Source: Lactococcus hircilactis
GTDB lineage: Bacteria; Bacillota; Bacilli; Lactobacillales; Streptococcaceae
Reading direction: 5' to 3'
NCBI RefSeq assembly: GCF_009601015.1
Contig: NZ_WITJ01000007.1
Span: forward strand, 62,001-126,000
Length of the DNA: 64,000 bases
Notes under the pieces: model-generated
What the model was told of the DNA's origin: nothing
The model's database searches: none
The model's input: only the letters and a program-made list of their open reading frames with translations
Shown: piece after piece, positions 8,487 to 18,944 of the stretch
Layout: every line of letters starts with the position of its first letter
Numbering within the stretch: the first letter of the stretch is position 1
Made by a program: the position numbers and the translations under genes

Positions 8487-9215
8487 ATGGCATTTTATGA
8501 AGATTTTTCAAAAGTGTATGATCAAGTGATGGATCAGTCCCTTTATGATCAGTGGCTGGCGTTTACCAATCGTCATTTAGCAAAAACAACACAGTCGATT
8601 TTTGAGTTGGCGTGTGGTTCTGGGGCTTTATCGGTTCGTTTGGCGCAGCAAGGTTATCAGATCGTGGGGCTTGATATTTCTGAGGAAATGTTGACGCTTG
8701 CCAGTCAAAAAGCTACACGTGCAGGCGTTTCAATTGATTTTGTGGCAGGTGATATGCGAGAACTTTCAGGACTTGGACCGTTTGATTGCGTGACGTGCTA
8801 TTCGGATTCGATTTGTTACATGGAGGATCTAAATGAGGTCAAAAAGGTCTTTTCTGAGGTTTCGTCAGTACTGACAAAGGGAGGACAGTTCTTGTTTGAT
8901 GTTCATTCGCTGCATCAAATGGATGCTATTTTTCCAGGGACGTCATATCATGAAAATGAAGAAGATTTTGCATTTTTGTGGGACAGTTTTGCAGGAGAAA
9001 GTGCGCATGCTGTGATTCATGAGTTGACTTTTTTTGTGAAAGATACAGACGGAAAATTTGTCAGAAAAGATGAAGTCCACAAAGAACGGACGTATGAGAT
9101 AGAGCAGTATCTGTCAGCGCTGACAGACTTTTCAAAGGTTGAAGTGTATGCGGATTTTACGGATGATGCGCCAAATCAAGAGAGTTTGCGCTGGTTTTTT
9201 GTGTGTGTGAAATGA
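8487..9215 (+). CDS. Class I SAM-dependent methyltransferase
   Basis: A 242-residue cytoplasmic methyltransferase. Motif I is IFELACGSGALS, followed by IVGLDISEEML (acidic strand-2 end), FVAGDMREL and FDCVTCYSDSICYM. It is the methyltransferase commonly found between rsfS and tmcAL in this operon; its substrate is unassigned. It has an AAGGAG ribosome site. Two iterated palindromes are embedded in frame (8862-8877 as SSVLTK, 9111-9126 as LSALTD). Confidence 0.88.
   Translation: MAFYEDFSKVYDQVMDQSLYDQWLAFTNRHLAKTTQSIFELACGSGALSVRLAQQGYQIVGLDISEEMLTLASQKATRAGVSIDFVAGDMRELSGLGPFDCVTCYSDSICYMEDLNEVKKVFSEVSSVLTKGGQFLFDVHSLHQMDAIFPGTSYHENEEDFAFLWDSFAGESAHAVIHELTFFVKDTDGKFVRKDEVHKERTYEIEQYLSALTDFSKVEVYADFTDDAPNQESLRWFFVCVK
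8862..8877. repeat. Iterated palindrome copy 7 (core only, genic)
   Basis: The 12-bp core GTCAGTACTGAC is intact within the methyltransferase gene; outer bases differ. Confidence 0.8.
9111..9126. repeat. Iterated palindrome copy 8 (CG centre, genic)
   Basis: CTGTCAG-CG-CTGACAG, a perfect palindrome with a changed centre, inside the methyltransferase gene. Confidence 0.85.
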
Positions 9216-9221
9216 GAAAAA

Positions 9222-10331
9222 ATGATAAAAATTACAGGAATTATTGCAGAATTTAATCCCTTTCACAATGGGCATAAGCACTTGCTTACTCAAGCACAAG
9301 GCCTGAAAATTGTTGTGATGAGTGGAAATTGGGTGCAACGTGGGGAGCCAGCTATTTTTGATAAATGGATCCGTGCGAAAATGGCGCTAGAAAATGGGGC
9401 AGATATCGTTGTTGAATTGCCCACGCAAATTTCAGTGCAATCTGCTGATTTTTTTGCACGAGGTGCAGTCGATATTTTAGCTGAATTAGGATGTGAGACA
9501 TTGATTTTTGGATCGGAAACGACGATTGATTACAATGAAATTTCAAAAAATTATGCTCAAAATGCGCAAGAAATGGAGGCATTCATTGCTGCTCTTCCTG
9601 ATGATTTTAGCTATCCAGAAAAAACGCAGCGCATGTGGCAGCACTTTTCAACGGTGACTTTTGATGGGAACACGCCCAATCATGTGCTTGGGTTGGCGTA
9701 CGCCAAAGCATGCGCGAAAAAACAGATTCAACTGCAATCAATCGTGCGTTTGGGAGCGAGTCATGACAGTAAAATCCTTGCGTCAACCAGCTCCTATGCC
9801 AGTGGTTCTGCCTTGCGACGGGAAATTTTGGCTGCTGTCAGTACTGACAAACTCCAAAAATTCATGCCGTCAGCACTGGACATTCCAGACGGCGCTCTCA
9901 ATGCAGTTTCTTGGGAAAATTATTTTCCACTTTTGCGTTATCGAATCGTATCAACATCAGATTTGACCTGTATTTTTCAGGTGAATGAAGAACTCTCACA
10001 TCGCATAAAAAAATCAATGAACAGCGCAGAAAATTTTGAGACATTGGTTGATTTAGTCCACACCAAAAGATACACAAAAGCACGTGTAAGAAGGGTTTTG
10101 ACTTATATTTTACTTGGCATTACGCCAAATTTTACCTTGCCAAAACAGATTCATGTGCTTGGATTCAATAAAAAAGGACAAGCACATTTGCGAAAAGTAC
10201 GCGAAAAAATCATTGTGCGGATTGGACAAAAACCGTGGGATAAGGTCACGCAAAATGCAGATGAGATTTATCAACTCGGTCATTTAGCAGTGACAGAGCA
10301 AAATTTCGGCAGAAAACCAATTATTTTGTGA
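9222..10331 (+). CDS. tmcAL: tRNA(Met) cytidine acetate ligase TmcAL (YlbM)
   Basis: TmcAL makes N4-acetylcytidine at the wobble position of elongator tRNA-Met from acetate and ATP. The N-terminus has the nucleotidyltransferase motif GIIAEFNPFHNGHKHLL (residues 5-21), followed by VVMSGNWVQRGEPAIFDKW, a hallmark of YlbM. The 369-residue length is slightly short for the family. It lies six bases after the methyltransferase gene; the ribosome site (TGAGAAAA) is weak, so coupling is likely. Confidence 0.9.
   Translation: MIKITGIIAEFNPFHNGHKHLLTQAQGLKIVVMSGNWVQRGEPAIFDKWIRAKMALENGADIVVELPTQISVQSADFFARGAVDILAELGCETLIFGSETTIDYNEISKNYAQNAQEMEAFIAALPDDFSYPEKTQRMWQHFSTVTFDGNTPNHVLGLAYAKACAKKQIQLQSIVRLGASHDSKILASTSSYASGSALRREILAAVSTDKLQKFMPSALDIPDGALNAVSWENYFPLLRYRIVSTSDLTCIFQVNEELSHRIKKSMNSAENFETLVDLVHTKRYTKARVRRVLTYILLGITPNFTLPKQIHVLGFNKKGQAHLRKVREKIIVRIGQKPWDKVTQNADEIYQLGHLAVTEQNFGRKPIIL
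9835..9850. repeat. Iterated palindrome copy 9 (genic)
   Basis: CTGTCAGTACTGACAA in tmcAL, read as AVSTDK. Confidence 0.85.
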
Positions 10332-10419
10332 AAAGGACATCACAAGAGTTAAAAATTCAATTTCGAAGTGCTGTAAAACCATGAAATACAACGAATCAGC
10401 TGAATAAAGCAAAAAATTA

Positions 10420-10428
10420 TGGTATAAT
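10420..10428 (+). promoter_or_regulatory. Extended -10 promoter of the YebC-family gene
   Basis: TGgTATAAT with the hexamer at 10423-10428, about 65 bases before the start codon. Confidence 0.6.
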
Positions 10429-10492
10429 ATTCTAGTAAAAATCTCGAGCAAACGCTCTAATATTAAAGTTTAAAAGAAGAAGGTATAGACCA

Positions 10493-11215
10493 ATGGGACG
10501 TAAATGGGCAAATATTGTTGCTAAAAAAACAAAAAACGACGGTGCAACTTCCGCTAAAAATGCAAAATTCGGTGTCGAATTATATGTTGCAGCAAAAAGA
10601 GGAGGATCAACCGATCCTGAAGCAAACAGTCAATTAAAATTCACGATTGAAAAAGCAAAACAAGCACAAGTTCCACGTCACGTCATCGAAAATGCACTTA
10701 AAAAAGCAGAAGGAAAATCAGATGAAACCTTTGTTGAAGGACGTTATGAAGGATTTGGACCAAATGGATCAATGATTGTTTGTGAAACATTGACTCCCAA
10801 TGTCAACCGTACCATTGCTGATATCCGAACGATTTTCCACAAAAACGGCGGAAATATTGGTGCTGCAGGATCTGTGAGCTATATGTTTGATAATACTGGT
10901 GTGATTGTGTTTAAAGGCGACGACAGTGATCACATTTTTGAAGTACTGTTGGATGGCGAAATCGACGTTCGTGATGTTGTTTCAGAAGAAGGTTATATCA
11001 CGGTTACGACAGAACCTGCAGAGCTTCACAAAGCAATTTCTGTACTCAAAGCAGATGGTATTTCTGAGTTTGAAGAAACAGATTTAGAGCTTATCGCACA
11101 ATCTGAAGTGAGCTTATCAGACGAAGACCTCGCCGTTTTTGAAGGTTTGATAGATGCACTTGAAGACAACGAAGACGTACAAAAAGTCTATCACAACGTT
11201 GAAAATATGGAGTAA
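10493..11215 (+). CDS. YebC/PmpR-family protein (YeeN type)
   Basis: YebC-family proteins were long described as DNA-binding regulators; some members help ribosomes through proline-rich sequences. The 240-residue sequence opens [17 protein letters not shown], a YeeN-type variant of the usual AGHSKWANI start. It contains [28 protein letters not shown] and FHKNGGNIG, all family landmarks. It has an AAGAAGG ribosome site, its own promoter and a hairpin terminator. Which role applies here cannot be told. Confidence 0.9.
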   Translation: MGRKWANIVAKKTKNDGATSAKNAKFGVELYVAAKRGGSTDPEANSQLKFTIEKAKQAQVPRHVIENALKKAEGKSDETFVEGRYEGFGPNGSMIVCETLTPNVNRTIADIRTIFHKNGGNIGAAGSVSYMFDNTGVIVFKGDDSDHIFEVLLDGEIDVRDVVSEEGYITVTTEPAELHKAISVLKADGISEFEETDLELIAQSEVSLSDEDLAVFEGLIDALEDNEDVQKVYHNVENME

Positions 11216-11222
11216 ACAATGT

Positions 11223-11249
11223 AAAACAAGGACGATTCCTTGTTTTTTT
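11223..11249 (+). terminator. Rho-independent terminator after the YebC-family gene
   Basis: AACAAGGA-CGAT-TCCTTGTT stem-loop followed by T-run. Confidence 0.9.
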
Positions 11250-11339
11250 CTTTCTTTTCATTTCATGCCCACCAAAAACTAAAAGTCCAGATAAAAAAAT
11301 TTAATGACGCAGGCGCTTGAGATTTTGGTAGAATAATAA

Positions 11340-12509
<1,170 letters not shown>

Positions 12510-12526
12510 AAAATCCTCACGAATTT

Positions 12527-12542
12527 CTGTCAGTACTGACAG
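12527..12542. repeat. Iterated palindrome copy 11, doubling as a terminator
   Basis: Perfect CTGTCAGTACTGACAG with AATTT/AAATT arm extension followed by a T-run, after the metC-like gene. This is the clearest case of the repeat acting as a rho-independent terminator. Confidence 0.9.
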
Positions 12543-12560
12543 AAATTTTTTCGTCAAAAA

Positions 12561-12597
12561 AATGATCCTCATCCTAATAAAAGGATAAGGACCATTT
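12561..12597 (-). terminator. Imperfect hairpin near the end of the 476-aa gene
   Basis: ATGATCCTCATCCT pairs imperfectly with AGGATAAGGACCAT across a short loop, 24 bases beyond the stop codon of the minus-strand gene. Confidence 0.45.
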
Positions 12598-12620
12598 GGT
12601 GAAAGAAATGAATGAGACCA

Positions 12621-14051
12621 TTATATTAAGAAATTTCCATTAAGAATTTCATTTTGGCGATGCATCAACTCATCAATTTTCATTCCCGTTGTTCCCATCA
12701 TCTGATCGCACTCACGCTCAAGATAAGCATTCAAAATCCATTCCTTGTCACATGTAGGATTGACGCCCCACTTTTCACACAAGACGGCTTGATCTTCCAT
12801 TGAAAGTAAATTCCAATTTTCCTCTAACCATAAGCATGTTTTTTCAAGTTTATCCTTCCAGATGTGATGCGTATCACGGTCGATTCCACCACAAGCATTG
12901 AGAAAAAAGAAGTGTGGAATAAATCCAGCAAGAAGTGCTTCTTTTTGCTCAGGATAAGCTTTTGCAAGTGCTAAATAATGCGCTTGTCCTCCAGAATTTT
13001 TAAAAACGTCACTTAATTCTGGATTAAATTTCTCAGCCTGATGAAATGCCTCATTTGAAGTCGCCCCATAACCGAGCAGATGATACACATCATTCCACAT
13101 GGTCATATAACGAAGATAAGTGTCATAATTTGACAACGTCTCTTCATCAAAAGGTGCTACTGGTAAGACCAATTCCGAAAATTGAACGGGTTTAAACGTC
13201 GGGCGCTCACCTGGTGCTTGCGAATGTCCATACGACCAGATTGTACTATTGATGACTCCACTACTTTTTAAAATGATCCACCCTTGTGCGGTATCCATCA
13301 CTTGAAAGGTCATCTTCCAATTTTTACTCACGCGCTTTTGATCACCAACCAAAAACTCCACATCGAATGCGTCCAGATTTTTTAACCACTCTGGCTGATG
13401 ATACATTTTCTCACTCAGTAACTGAAGATAGGCCGCAGCACTCATTGTTGGCGGATTTTTCACCCAAATGATGAGCTTTTGATCCGTCTGTTCGTCGCGA
13501 AATGCCACAAATTCAGGTGCAATCTTTCCAAGGTTGATGTAATTTTGATTTTCCACAAGCGCCGTTTTTCCATTAAGCTGAAACGCACGATTCAAAAGCT
13601 CCCACTCATGATAAGACGCTTCAAATTGGGCAAATTTCTGATTGAATGTCCGATTTGCAAGTGCCACCATTTCCTTGAAATATTCTGCTTTTAAATTTAA
13701 AGACAAGTACTCTTTTACCAGACTTGCTTGAGTGACAGCAGAAATTTCCATCCCAGCCATAAATAACGCCACTTTTGCATTATAATCAATCACATGAGCA
13801 TTATGCTCTTCAATCGTGAGATTGAGCAACTCTGCAATCACTTCACTTTGATTTCCATTTGCATGCTTGAGCATATCTAGCGTCATATTCAATTCATTTG
13901 ATTCCATAATGGAGAGAATGGACAGTACAGATGCGAGATAACGTGTCCGTTTTCTGGCAGGCCAATTTTTTGAGATACGAATTCCTTTTTTGATTTGTTC
14001 AATCTGATCGTGGGTCATCAGATGTTCAGTTTCTATTCTTATTTGAGTCAT
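12621..14051 (-). CDS. Hypothetical protein, 476 aa, not recognised
   Basis: I do not recognise this family. It appears cytoplasmic: no signal peptide and no clear membrane segment, rich in aromatic and acidic residues. The N-terminal ~150 residues look helical; the middle looks mixed alpha/beta; the C-terminal third contains HFFFLNACGGIDRDTHHIWKDK and ECDQMMG. It has a good AAAGGA ribosome site, stands alone on the minus strand between plus-strand genes, and is divergent from ung. Length and clean frame argue that it is real. Confidence 0.75.
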   Translation of the reverse strand: MTQIRIETEHLMTHDQIEQIKKGIRISKNWPARKRTRYLASVLSILSIMESNELNMTLDMLKHANGNQSEVIAELLNLTIEEHNAHVIDYNAKVALFMAGMEISAVTQASLVKEYLSLNLKAEYFKEMVALANRTFNQKFAQFEASYHEWELLNRAFQLNGKTALVENQNYINLGKIAPEFVAFRDEQTDQKLIIWVKNPPTMSAAAYLQLLSEKMYHQPEWLKNLDAFDVEFLVGDQKRVSKNWKMTFQVMDTAQGWIILKSSGVINSTIWSYGHSQAPGERPTFKPVQFSELVLPVAPFDEETLSNYDTYLRYMTMWNDVYHLLGYGATSNEAFHQAEKFNPELSDVFKNSGGQAHYLALAKAYPEQKEALLAGFIPHFFFLNACGGIDRDTHHIWKDKLEKTCLWLEENWNLLSMEDQAVLCEKWGVNPTCDKEWILNAYLERECDQMMGTTGMKIDELMHRQNEILNGNFLI

Positions 14052-14211
14052 TGAATGATCCTTTCTTTAATGAAAATCTTAAAAAATGAGAGTTAAATTA
14101 TTTTTATATAATTATTTTCTCATAAAAACAGCGAGATTCAAAAAGATATGCAAAAATTAAACAGATAAAAAGTCAAACGTTCAAAAAATGATTTCATTTT
14201 TCTTCACATCT

Positions 14212-14229
14212 TGGTATAATCAAAGTATG
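14212..14229 (+). promoter_or_regulatory. Extended -10 abutting the ung start codon (leaderless candidate 1)
   Basis: TGgTATAAT ends at 14220, six bases before ATG 14227, with no Shine-Dalgarno. Transcription would begin at or next to the start codon. Confidence 0.65.
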
Positions 14230-14889
14230 AAAAAAACAGACTGGTCAGTGCCCTTACGCGAACATCTCCCTCAAAATTATTTTGAACGCATGCTTGAATT
14301 CATCAATTCCGTTTATGCTGACGGCGCAAAAATTTATCCCCCAGAAGAAAAAATTTTTCGTGCGATTGAGTTGACCTCACTTTCAGAGACAAAAGTTATC
14401 ATTGTTGGACAAGATCCATATCCCCAACCTCAAAAGGCGCAAGGCTTGAGTTTTTCTTATCCAGACCAATTCAAAGTGACACGTCCAGACTCAATGTCAA
14501 ACATCCAAAAAGAACTCCAAAATGAAGGATTTGATAAAAAAAGTACGGATTTGACCGCTTGGGCAAAACAAGGCGTTTTACTCTTAAATGCAGTCCTCAC
14601 TGTCCCTGAATTTCAATCGAATGCGCACGCAGGAAAAATCTGGGAACCATTGACCGATAGCCTCATCACAATTGCAAGTGAAGATGATCGTCCCAAAGTT
14701 TTCTTGCTCTGGGGAGGGTTTGCGCGCAAAAAAGCAGCACTCATCGACCCCAAAAAGCACCTCATCTTAGAAGCACCTCATCCCTCACCTCTCTCTGCAA
14801 CACGCGGATTTTTTGGCTGCGATCACTTTTTAAAAACCAACACCTATCTAAACTCAACCGGACAATCTCCAATTGATTGGAGCAAATAA
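14227..14889 (+). CDS. ung: Uracil-DNA glycosylase
   Basis: Family-1 UDG removes uracil from DNA in base excision repair. About 220 residues from ATG 14227. The water-activating motif is [18 protein letters not shown], with the aspartate kept but the usual H-G-P-G after QDPY replaced by P-Q-P-Q. The leucine-loop motif is [14 protein letters not shown] longer frame from 14188 would start upstream of the -10 box and is unlikely. The mRNA appears leaderless. Confidence 0.93.
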   Translation: MKKTDWSVPLREHLPQNYFERMLEFINSVYADGAKIYPPEEKIFRAIELTSLSETKVIIVGQDPYPQPQKAQGLSFSYPDQFKVTRPDSMSNIQKELQNEGFDKKSTDLTAWAKQGVLLLNAVLTVPEFQSNAHAGKIWEPLTDSLITIASEDDRPKVFLLWGGFARKKAALIDPKKHLILEAPHPSPLSATRGFFGCDHFLKTNTYLNSTGQSPIDWSK

Positions 14890-14966
14890 ACAAAACGCAC
14901 ACTTGATTTTGTGTGTGCTTTTTGTTATGATAGACAACAATTATATTTCGAAGGGCACTTGAAACA

Positions 14967-15953
14967 ATGGAAACAAAAACAGCAGTCGATCTTGGACATT
15001 TGGCAGATTTACACATGCATATCTCCTCATCTGTCACACCAGAAATTTTGTGGGATTTGGCACATGAGCAAGGGATGAAACTTCCTGCGCGCGATTATTT
15101 TGAATTTGCGCGCTCTGTGCAAATCCAAGGTAATGTTGGCTATGACGATTATTTGAAAATGTATGATATTTTAGAAGAAATTCAGTCCACACCAGATTCG
15201 ATGTTTCGCTTAGCAGAGCAAGTTCCGACGTATCTTTATCAGCATGACCAGATTGATTTGGTGGAGATTCGGATGAATCCAATGCTTCGTTCAAGAAAAG
15301 GAAAGATTGATTTAGATCATATCATTGTTTATACATTGCAGGGGCTTGAGCGTGCAAGCTTAAAATTTCCAAAACTTAAAACAGGGTTGATTTTATCAAT
15401 GGATCGCCGGTTTTCTGCAGAAGTCAACAGTAAAATCGTCGAAAAAGCAATAAAATATCGTGAGCGTGGGGTAATCGGAGTCGATTTAGCGGGTCCCATT
15501 GCAAAAGATTTTAGTTTTGATGCCTTAGAAGGCATTGCAAAGCGCATCCATGCTGAAGGACTTGGCTTGACGATTCACACGGGAGAAGCAACCAATGCTG
15601 ATGAGATGTGGGAAGTCGTCACAAAACTCAAACCTCATCGCATCGGACACGGAATTGCGAGTGTGCACGATGCACAATTGATGGCGTATTTATCAGAACA
15701 TCAGATCATTTTGGAAACCTGCCCCAGCTCAAACCTACAAACTCAGTCCGTCAAAGATATGGATGAGATGAGAGAAAATTACAGAACGCTCCTCTCTCAT
15801 CACGTCCCTTTCACCATCAATACAGATGGCCCAATCTTACAAAACACCACCTTACCCAAAGAGTATCAAATGCTTTTAGATCATAAAATTTTGACCTTTG
15901 AAGAAGCGAAAACAGCAAATGAACTCGCTCACCGCGCGACATTCATTCGCTAA
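14967..15953 (+). CDS. add: Adenosine deaminase family protein
   Basis: Zinc-dependent purine deaminase of the adenosine/adenine deaminase family, 328 residues. Metal ligands and catalytic residues are visible: H-x-H in LADLHMHISSS (16 and 18), TIHTGEA, RIGHGIAS, LETCPSSNLQT and INTDGP (metal aspartate; most members have NTDDP). Substrate could be adenosine or a related purine; the variant HMHISSS (usual HxHLDG) and NTDGP argue for caution. It starts 28 bases after a TATGAT -10-like box and has a weak GAAGGG ribosome site. Confidence 0.8.
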   Translation: METKTAVDLGHLADLHMHISSSVTPEILWDLAHEQGMKLPARDYFEFARSVQIQGNVGYDDYLKMYDILEEIQSTPDSMFRLAEQVPTYLYQHDQIDLVEIRMNPMLRSRKGKIDLDHIIVYTLQGLERASLKFPKLKTGLILSMDRRFSAEVNSKIVEKAIKYRERGVIGVDLAGPIAKDFSFDALEGIAKRIHAEGLGLTIHTGEATNADEMWEVVTKLKPHRIGHGIASVHDAQLMAYLSEHQIILETCPSSNLQTQSVKDMDEMRENYRTLLSHHVPFTINTDGPILQNTTLPKEYQMLLDHKILTFEEAKTANELAHRATFIR

Positions 15954-16010
15954 AAATATCACCACAGATCCCCATCACTCAATCTGTCAAAAAAATCATG
16001 TCAGAACTTT

Positions 16011-16026
16011 CTGTCAGTACTGACAG
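16011..16026. repeat. Iterated palindrome copy 12 (intergenic)
   Basis: Perfect CTGTCAGTACTGACAG with ACTTT/AAAGT arm extension, between add and rpsU. It is the last copy before a gap of about 20 kb without any. Confidence 0.9.
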
Positions 16027-16096
16027 AAAGTTACACTGTTGACAATGGAGTTTTTGCTTTAAAGCTGAAGTGAAATCGTACTTTGAAAAATCTGAT

Positions 16097-16125
16097 TTGA
16101 CAAAGCAATAAAGTTTTGATAGAAT
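16097..16125 (+). promoter_or_regulatory. Sigma-A promoter of rpsU
   Basis: TTGACA at 16097-16102, 17-base spacer, TAGAAT at 16120-16125. Confidence 0.85.
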
Positions 16126-16178
16126 GGATAAGACGTGTGAAATAACACGAAATTTGAAACAGGAATGGGGTGAAATAA

Positions 16179-16355
16179 ATGTCAAAAACTATCGTTCGTA
16201 AAAATGAATCACTTGACGACGCACTCCGTCGCTTCAAACGTTCAGTAACTAAAGCTGGTACGCTTCAAGAACTTCGCAAACGTGAACACTACGAAAAACC
16301 ATCTGTAAAAGCTAAACGCAAATCAGAAGCAGCTCGTAAACGTAAAAAATTCTAA
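16179..16355 (+). CDS. rpsU: 30S ribosomal protein S21
   Basis: A 58-residue basic protein: [19 protein letters not shown] at the start and a Lys/Arg-rich tail ending ARKRKKF. S21 binds the 30S subunit near the 3' end of 16S rRNA and assists initiation. The start ATG 16179 has GGGGTG upstream and a strong consensus promoter. The last 21 coding bases and the terminator are repeated at 24207-24266, on the far side of an accessory island. Confidence 0.96.
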   Translation: MSKTIVRKNESLDDALRRFKRSVTKAGTLQELRKREHYEKPSVKAKRKSEAARKRKKF

Positions 16356-16393
16356 TTGAAATTTTAAGCACTGACACAGTTCAGTGTTTTTTT
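16335..16393 (+). repeat. Left copy of 59-bp rpsU-tail direct repeat (island boundary)
   Basis: Contains the last seven codons of rpsU, its stop and its terminator. It matches 24207-24266 at all but two positions by eye (one-base offsets excluded). It marks the left edge of the toxin/immunity island. Confidence 0.85.
16369..16393 (+). terminator. rpsU terminator
   Basis: CACTGA, six-base loop, TCAGTG and a run of seven T. Confidence 0.9.
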
Positions 16394-16413
16394 ATTACAG
16401 ATAATCGTCCAGC

Positions 16414-16439
16414 AACTCCTAAAAGCGGGAGTTTTTTTT
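16414..16439 (+). terminator. Second hairpin terminator after rpsU
   Basis: AACTCC, loop, GGAGTT followed by T-run. It insulates the island from rpsU transcription. Confidence 0.75.
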
Positions 16440-16553
16440 ATTCTTTAAACAGTACTTCTTATTTTTTTGATGACTTTAAATACGCTATCGCTTTCGTTTA
16501 GTGCTATAATTTGTAATAGTCAGAATAGAAAAAATATAAAGAAGGAAAATACA

Positions 16554-18944
16554 GTGAAATTTCACAAAAAGTGGTTTCAACAGCAAAAATCGAGTAAAAT
16601 TTTGCTGTTGAGTACAGGGATATTTTTGGGATTATTTGCTAGTGCGCTGCCATTATCGGTGAAAGCAGATGATGATTCTGCTACTTTAGCAGCAAGTGTT
16701 CAAACAAATAAGCCTGATAAAACAACTGAGAGCACTTTATCTGCCGCATCTGATTTGGCCACTCATGGAAAGACAGAAAATGCTCAAATACAAATGGTTC
16801 CCGCACCTCTTTCATCGTCACAAACAACGCTAAATACAAATCTAAGTAAGGAAAGCTCATCTTTAACTAGCTCAGCATCAAGTCCATCATCTGTCAGTTC
16901 TAGCCCAATTTCAAGCGCCAACACAACTGATCGTACAAGCGGGTTAGATTTGGCACCAAGTTCCACTAGTTCAAACGCACCAACTTTCCCTCTTGATTCA
17001 AGTCACCCTGCAGTCACGGTTGCCTCTAGTCTTTCAGCGACTGGAACAGTTACGAATCCAGCACTAACAAATGGAGAAATCTCAAGTCAAGCCAATCATC
17101 AAGACCCTTCCATCAGTTCGATATCTGCTACAGGTTCAGTCGCAAATGACATTACTGGACCTGCGACTCTTGACGATATCAATATCACGATTAAAGCAAA
17201 TAACCTTGTTCCCAACAATTTTGTAACCCCAGATGGACTTCATTGGTCAGATAAGACGCAAGTCATTCCAATCAAAGGTCAAACAACAGGTCAAATTAGT
17301 GCTGCAAACTTTGGACAAACGGACGGTCCAACCATACCTGCGACCACATATACTATGAATCCCGGAGATTCTGGACGAATTATCAACATCGGCACAACGC
17401 TAGCAGGAACGAATCTGGATTTGATCTACAAAGTCATCTCAACAGATGCTTCAACTTGGCAAGGTGGGACATCAGATTGTCCGATTGGGCTTGCTTTTAC
17501 TGGTGAACAAAAAATCGCCAACTCAGATGGAAATTCGATTGTTGCACTTTATTATGGTGCAAATCACGTGGATCTCAACTATCAAATCGTGGCACATGAC
17601 ACGGACATTCCAACTCCTGTCTTAGCTTCTTTTATTACCACTGACGTTGATGTCGCTCAGGGTGTAAAAACTAATCTTGCCAATCTATTAACTGTCATTC
17701 CAAAGACGACCAATCTTGCGACCGATTCAACTGGCGTCATTTATGATACGACTCCCTCAGATACTGATCTAAACGGTCAGGCTAGCTTGCCTTATGGCGG
17801 TTACTTAGGTGTTGGTTTTCTCTCCAACTTTGACTATGACTTCTACAGTCCATCCCCAGCGCGTAGTGGAAACTCTTATCAATACTCGCAAGGAGTACGC
17901 TATGACCTCTTTGGTTCAGCACTTCAAGCACATTTAACGACACAAGTCAGAGATGTTGTCTATCTCAACTACTATGACGCCGATGAAAACAATCAACTCA
18001 TTGTGCCACAGCACCAATTTATCTGGTTCCCAAATGTTTCTTGGACGGTTCCAGCCAGCAAATTCCCACATTATGCTTATGGTCAAGAAACACAACACAG
18101 AAATGGGAACACAATCACTGTCGGCGATTATTATCATATCCAAAGTACCGTCACCTATGATTATTATGGCACAGACGGTGTCTATCTCGGACAAGAATCA
18201 ACCACAGGGCTTTATGGACATGCTTATTCGGTCAATGTCCCTTACAACTTTGGTAATTACTATATCGAAGGAAGCACGACACGGTCAGGACTTTATCCCA
18301 AACATGATGAAACGCTAGATGTTTACTACAAATACGTCCCACCGATTGTGTATTACAACACGAGCAATCCTTATGCGACGACTTATTATGCCAATGGTTA
18401 TGAGTATGTACCAAATTACATTGCGCCTGTGGTTTATTATGTGTCAACCTATGGATATGACGGTGATTACTCTTCTGATAGTGGAAATTCTGATGGAGAT
18501 TATAACTCCGCCAATAATGTTGCACAATCTCAATCCCCTCAACAAAATAATAATAAGAATTCATCTGTTAACTCACAAAAATATAGTAGGAAATCTAATA
18601 AGACTAGGGCTACTCATGGTAGTTCTGCATTAAAAGGTATTCTTAGCACAATAGTAGGTGACATAACTTCTAAATTAGGGACATGGGGGATTATGGCTGA
18701 ACGTGCAACAAGCAAAGAAATTTCTGATACAATTTTTGGAACAGTATTTGATGCTTTTTTACAATTCTCTACAAATAATCCAAGTATAGCAGCACTAAAA
18801 ACAGCGGTTCATTTGGGGATAACAATTTTAGTAAATATATTAGTTGATTTATTGAGTTTTGGGGCTGCTTTTCTATTAGGCTGGGTTATTGCATATTTTT
18901 TGGATACACTAGCTGATTGGGCAATAGATAAATGGGTAAGGTGA
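16554..18944 (+). CDS. Secreted Ser/Thr-rich protein with MucBP-like stalk and hydrophobic C-terminal tip (predicted polymorphic toxin)
   Basis: About 796 residues from GTG 16554, chosen for the GAAGGA site upstream; a longer frame begins at 16467. Residues 1-38 are a signal peptide with an extended basic n-region and a likely cut after VKA. About 40-185 is Ser/Thr-rich low complexity. About 200-520 looks like a beta-rich adhesin region. About 525-600 is MucBP-like (STVTYDYYGTDGVYLGQ). A Tyr/Asn/Ser-rich linker leads to a C-terminal tip (about 680-796) with hydrophobic helices and no LPXTG anchor. The gene directly after overlaps its stop codon and is a membrane protein, and a second stalk-plus-tip follows. 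Toxin function is inferred from this layout, not from homology; an adhesin remains possible. Confidence 0.7.
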   Translation: MKFHKKWFQQQKSSKILLLSTGIFLGLFASALPLSVKADDDSATLAASVQTNKPDKTTESTLSAASDLATHGKTENAQIQMVPAPLSSSQTTLNTNLSKESSSLTSSASSPSSVSSSPISSANTTDRTSGLDLAPSSTSSNAPTFPLDSSHPAVTVASSLSATGTVTNPALTNGEISSQANHQDPSISSISATGSVANDITGPATLDDINITIKANNLVPNNFVTPDGLHWSDKTQVIPIKGQTTGQISAANFGQTDGPTIPATTYTMNPGDSGRIINIGTTLAGTNLDLIYKVISTDASTWQGGTSDCPIGLAFTGEQKIANSDGNSIVALYYGANHVDLNYQIVAHDTDIPTPVLASFITTDVDVAQGVKTNLANLLTVIPKTTNLATDSTGVIYDTTPSDTDLNGQASLPYGGYLGVGFLSNFDYDFYSPSPARSGNSYQYSQGVRYDLFGSALQAHLTTQVRDVVYLNYYDADENNQLIVPQHQFIWFPNVSWTVPASKFPHYAYGQETQHRNGNTITVGDYYHIQSTVTYDYYGTDGVYLGQESTTGLYGHAYSVNVPYNFGNYYIEGSTTRSGLYPKHDETLDVYYKYVPPIVYYNTSNPYATTYYANGYEYVPNYIAPVVYYVSTYGYDGDYSSDSGNSDGDYNSANNVAQSQSPQQNNNKNSSVNSQKYSRKSNKTRATHGSSALKGILSTIVGDITSKLGTWGIMAERATSKEISDTIFGTVFDAFLQFSTNNPSIAALKTAVHLGITILVNILVDLLSFGAAFLLGWVIAYFLDTLADWAIDKWVR
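18105..18430 (+). repeat. 326-bp direct repeat, copy in the full-length surface gene
   Basis: Covers the MucBP-like stalk and first part of the Tyr/Asn linker. It aligns without gaps to 19580-19905 with about 18 differences by eye. Similarity stops where the C-terminal tips begin. Confidence 0.9.

Noticed and set aside
9865-9885. Sequence GTCAGCACTGGACA in tmcAL
   Set aside because: Resembles the iterated palindrome but the right arm is broken by an extra G; not counted.
16467-16553. N-terminal extension of the surface protein from ATG 16467
   Set aside because: It would precede the TATAAT box at 16505 and has no ribosome site; GTG 16554 gives a proper signal peptide.
18319-18633. Overlapping frames in the stalk and linker region of the surface gene
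   Set aside because: They arise from the Tyr/Asn/Ser-rich coding composition read in other frames, repeated in the second stalk copy.
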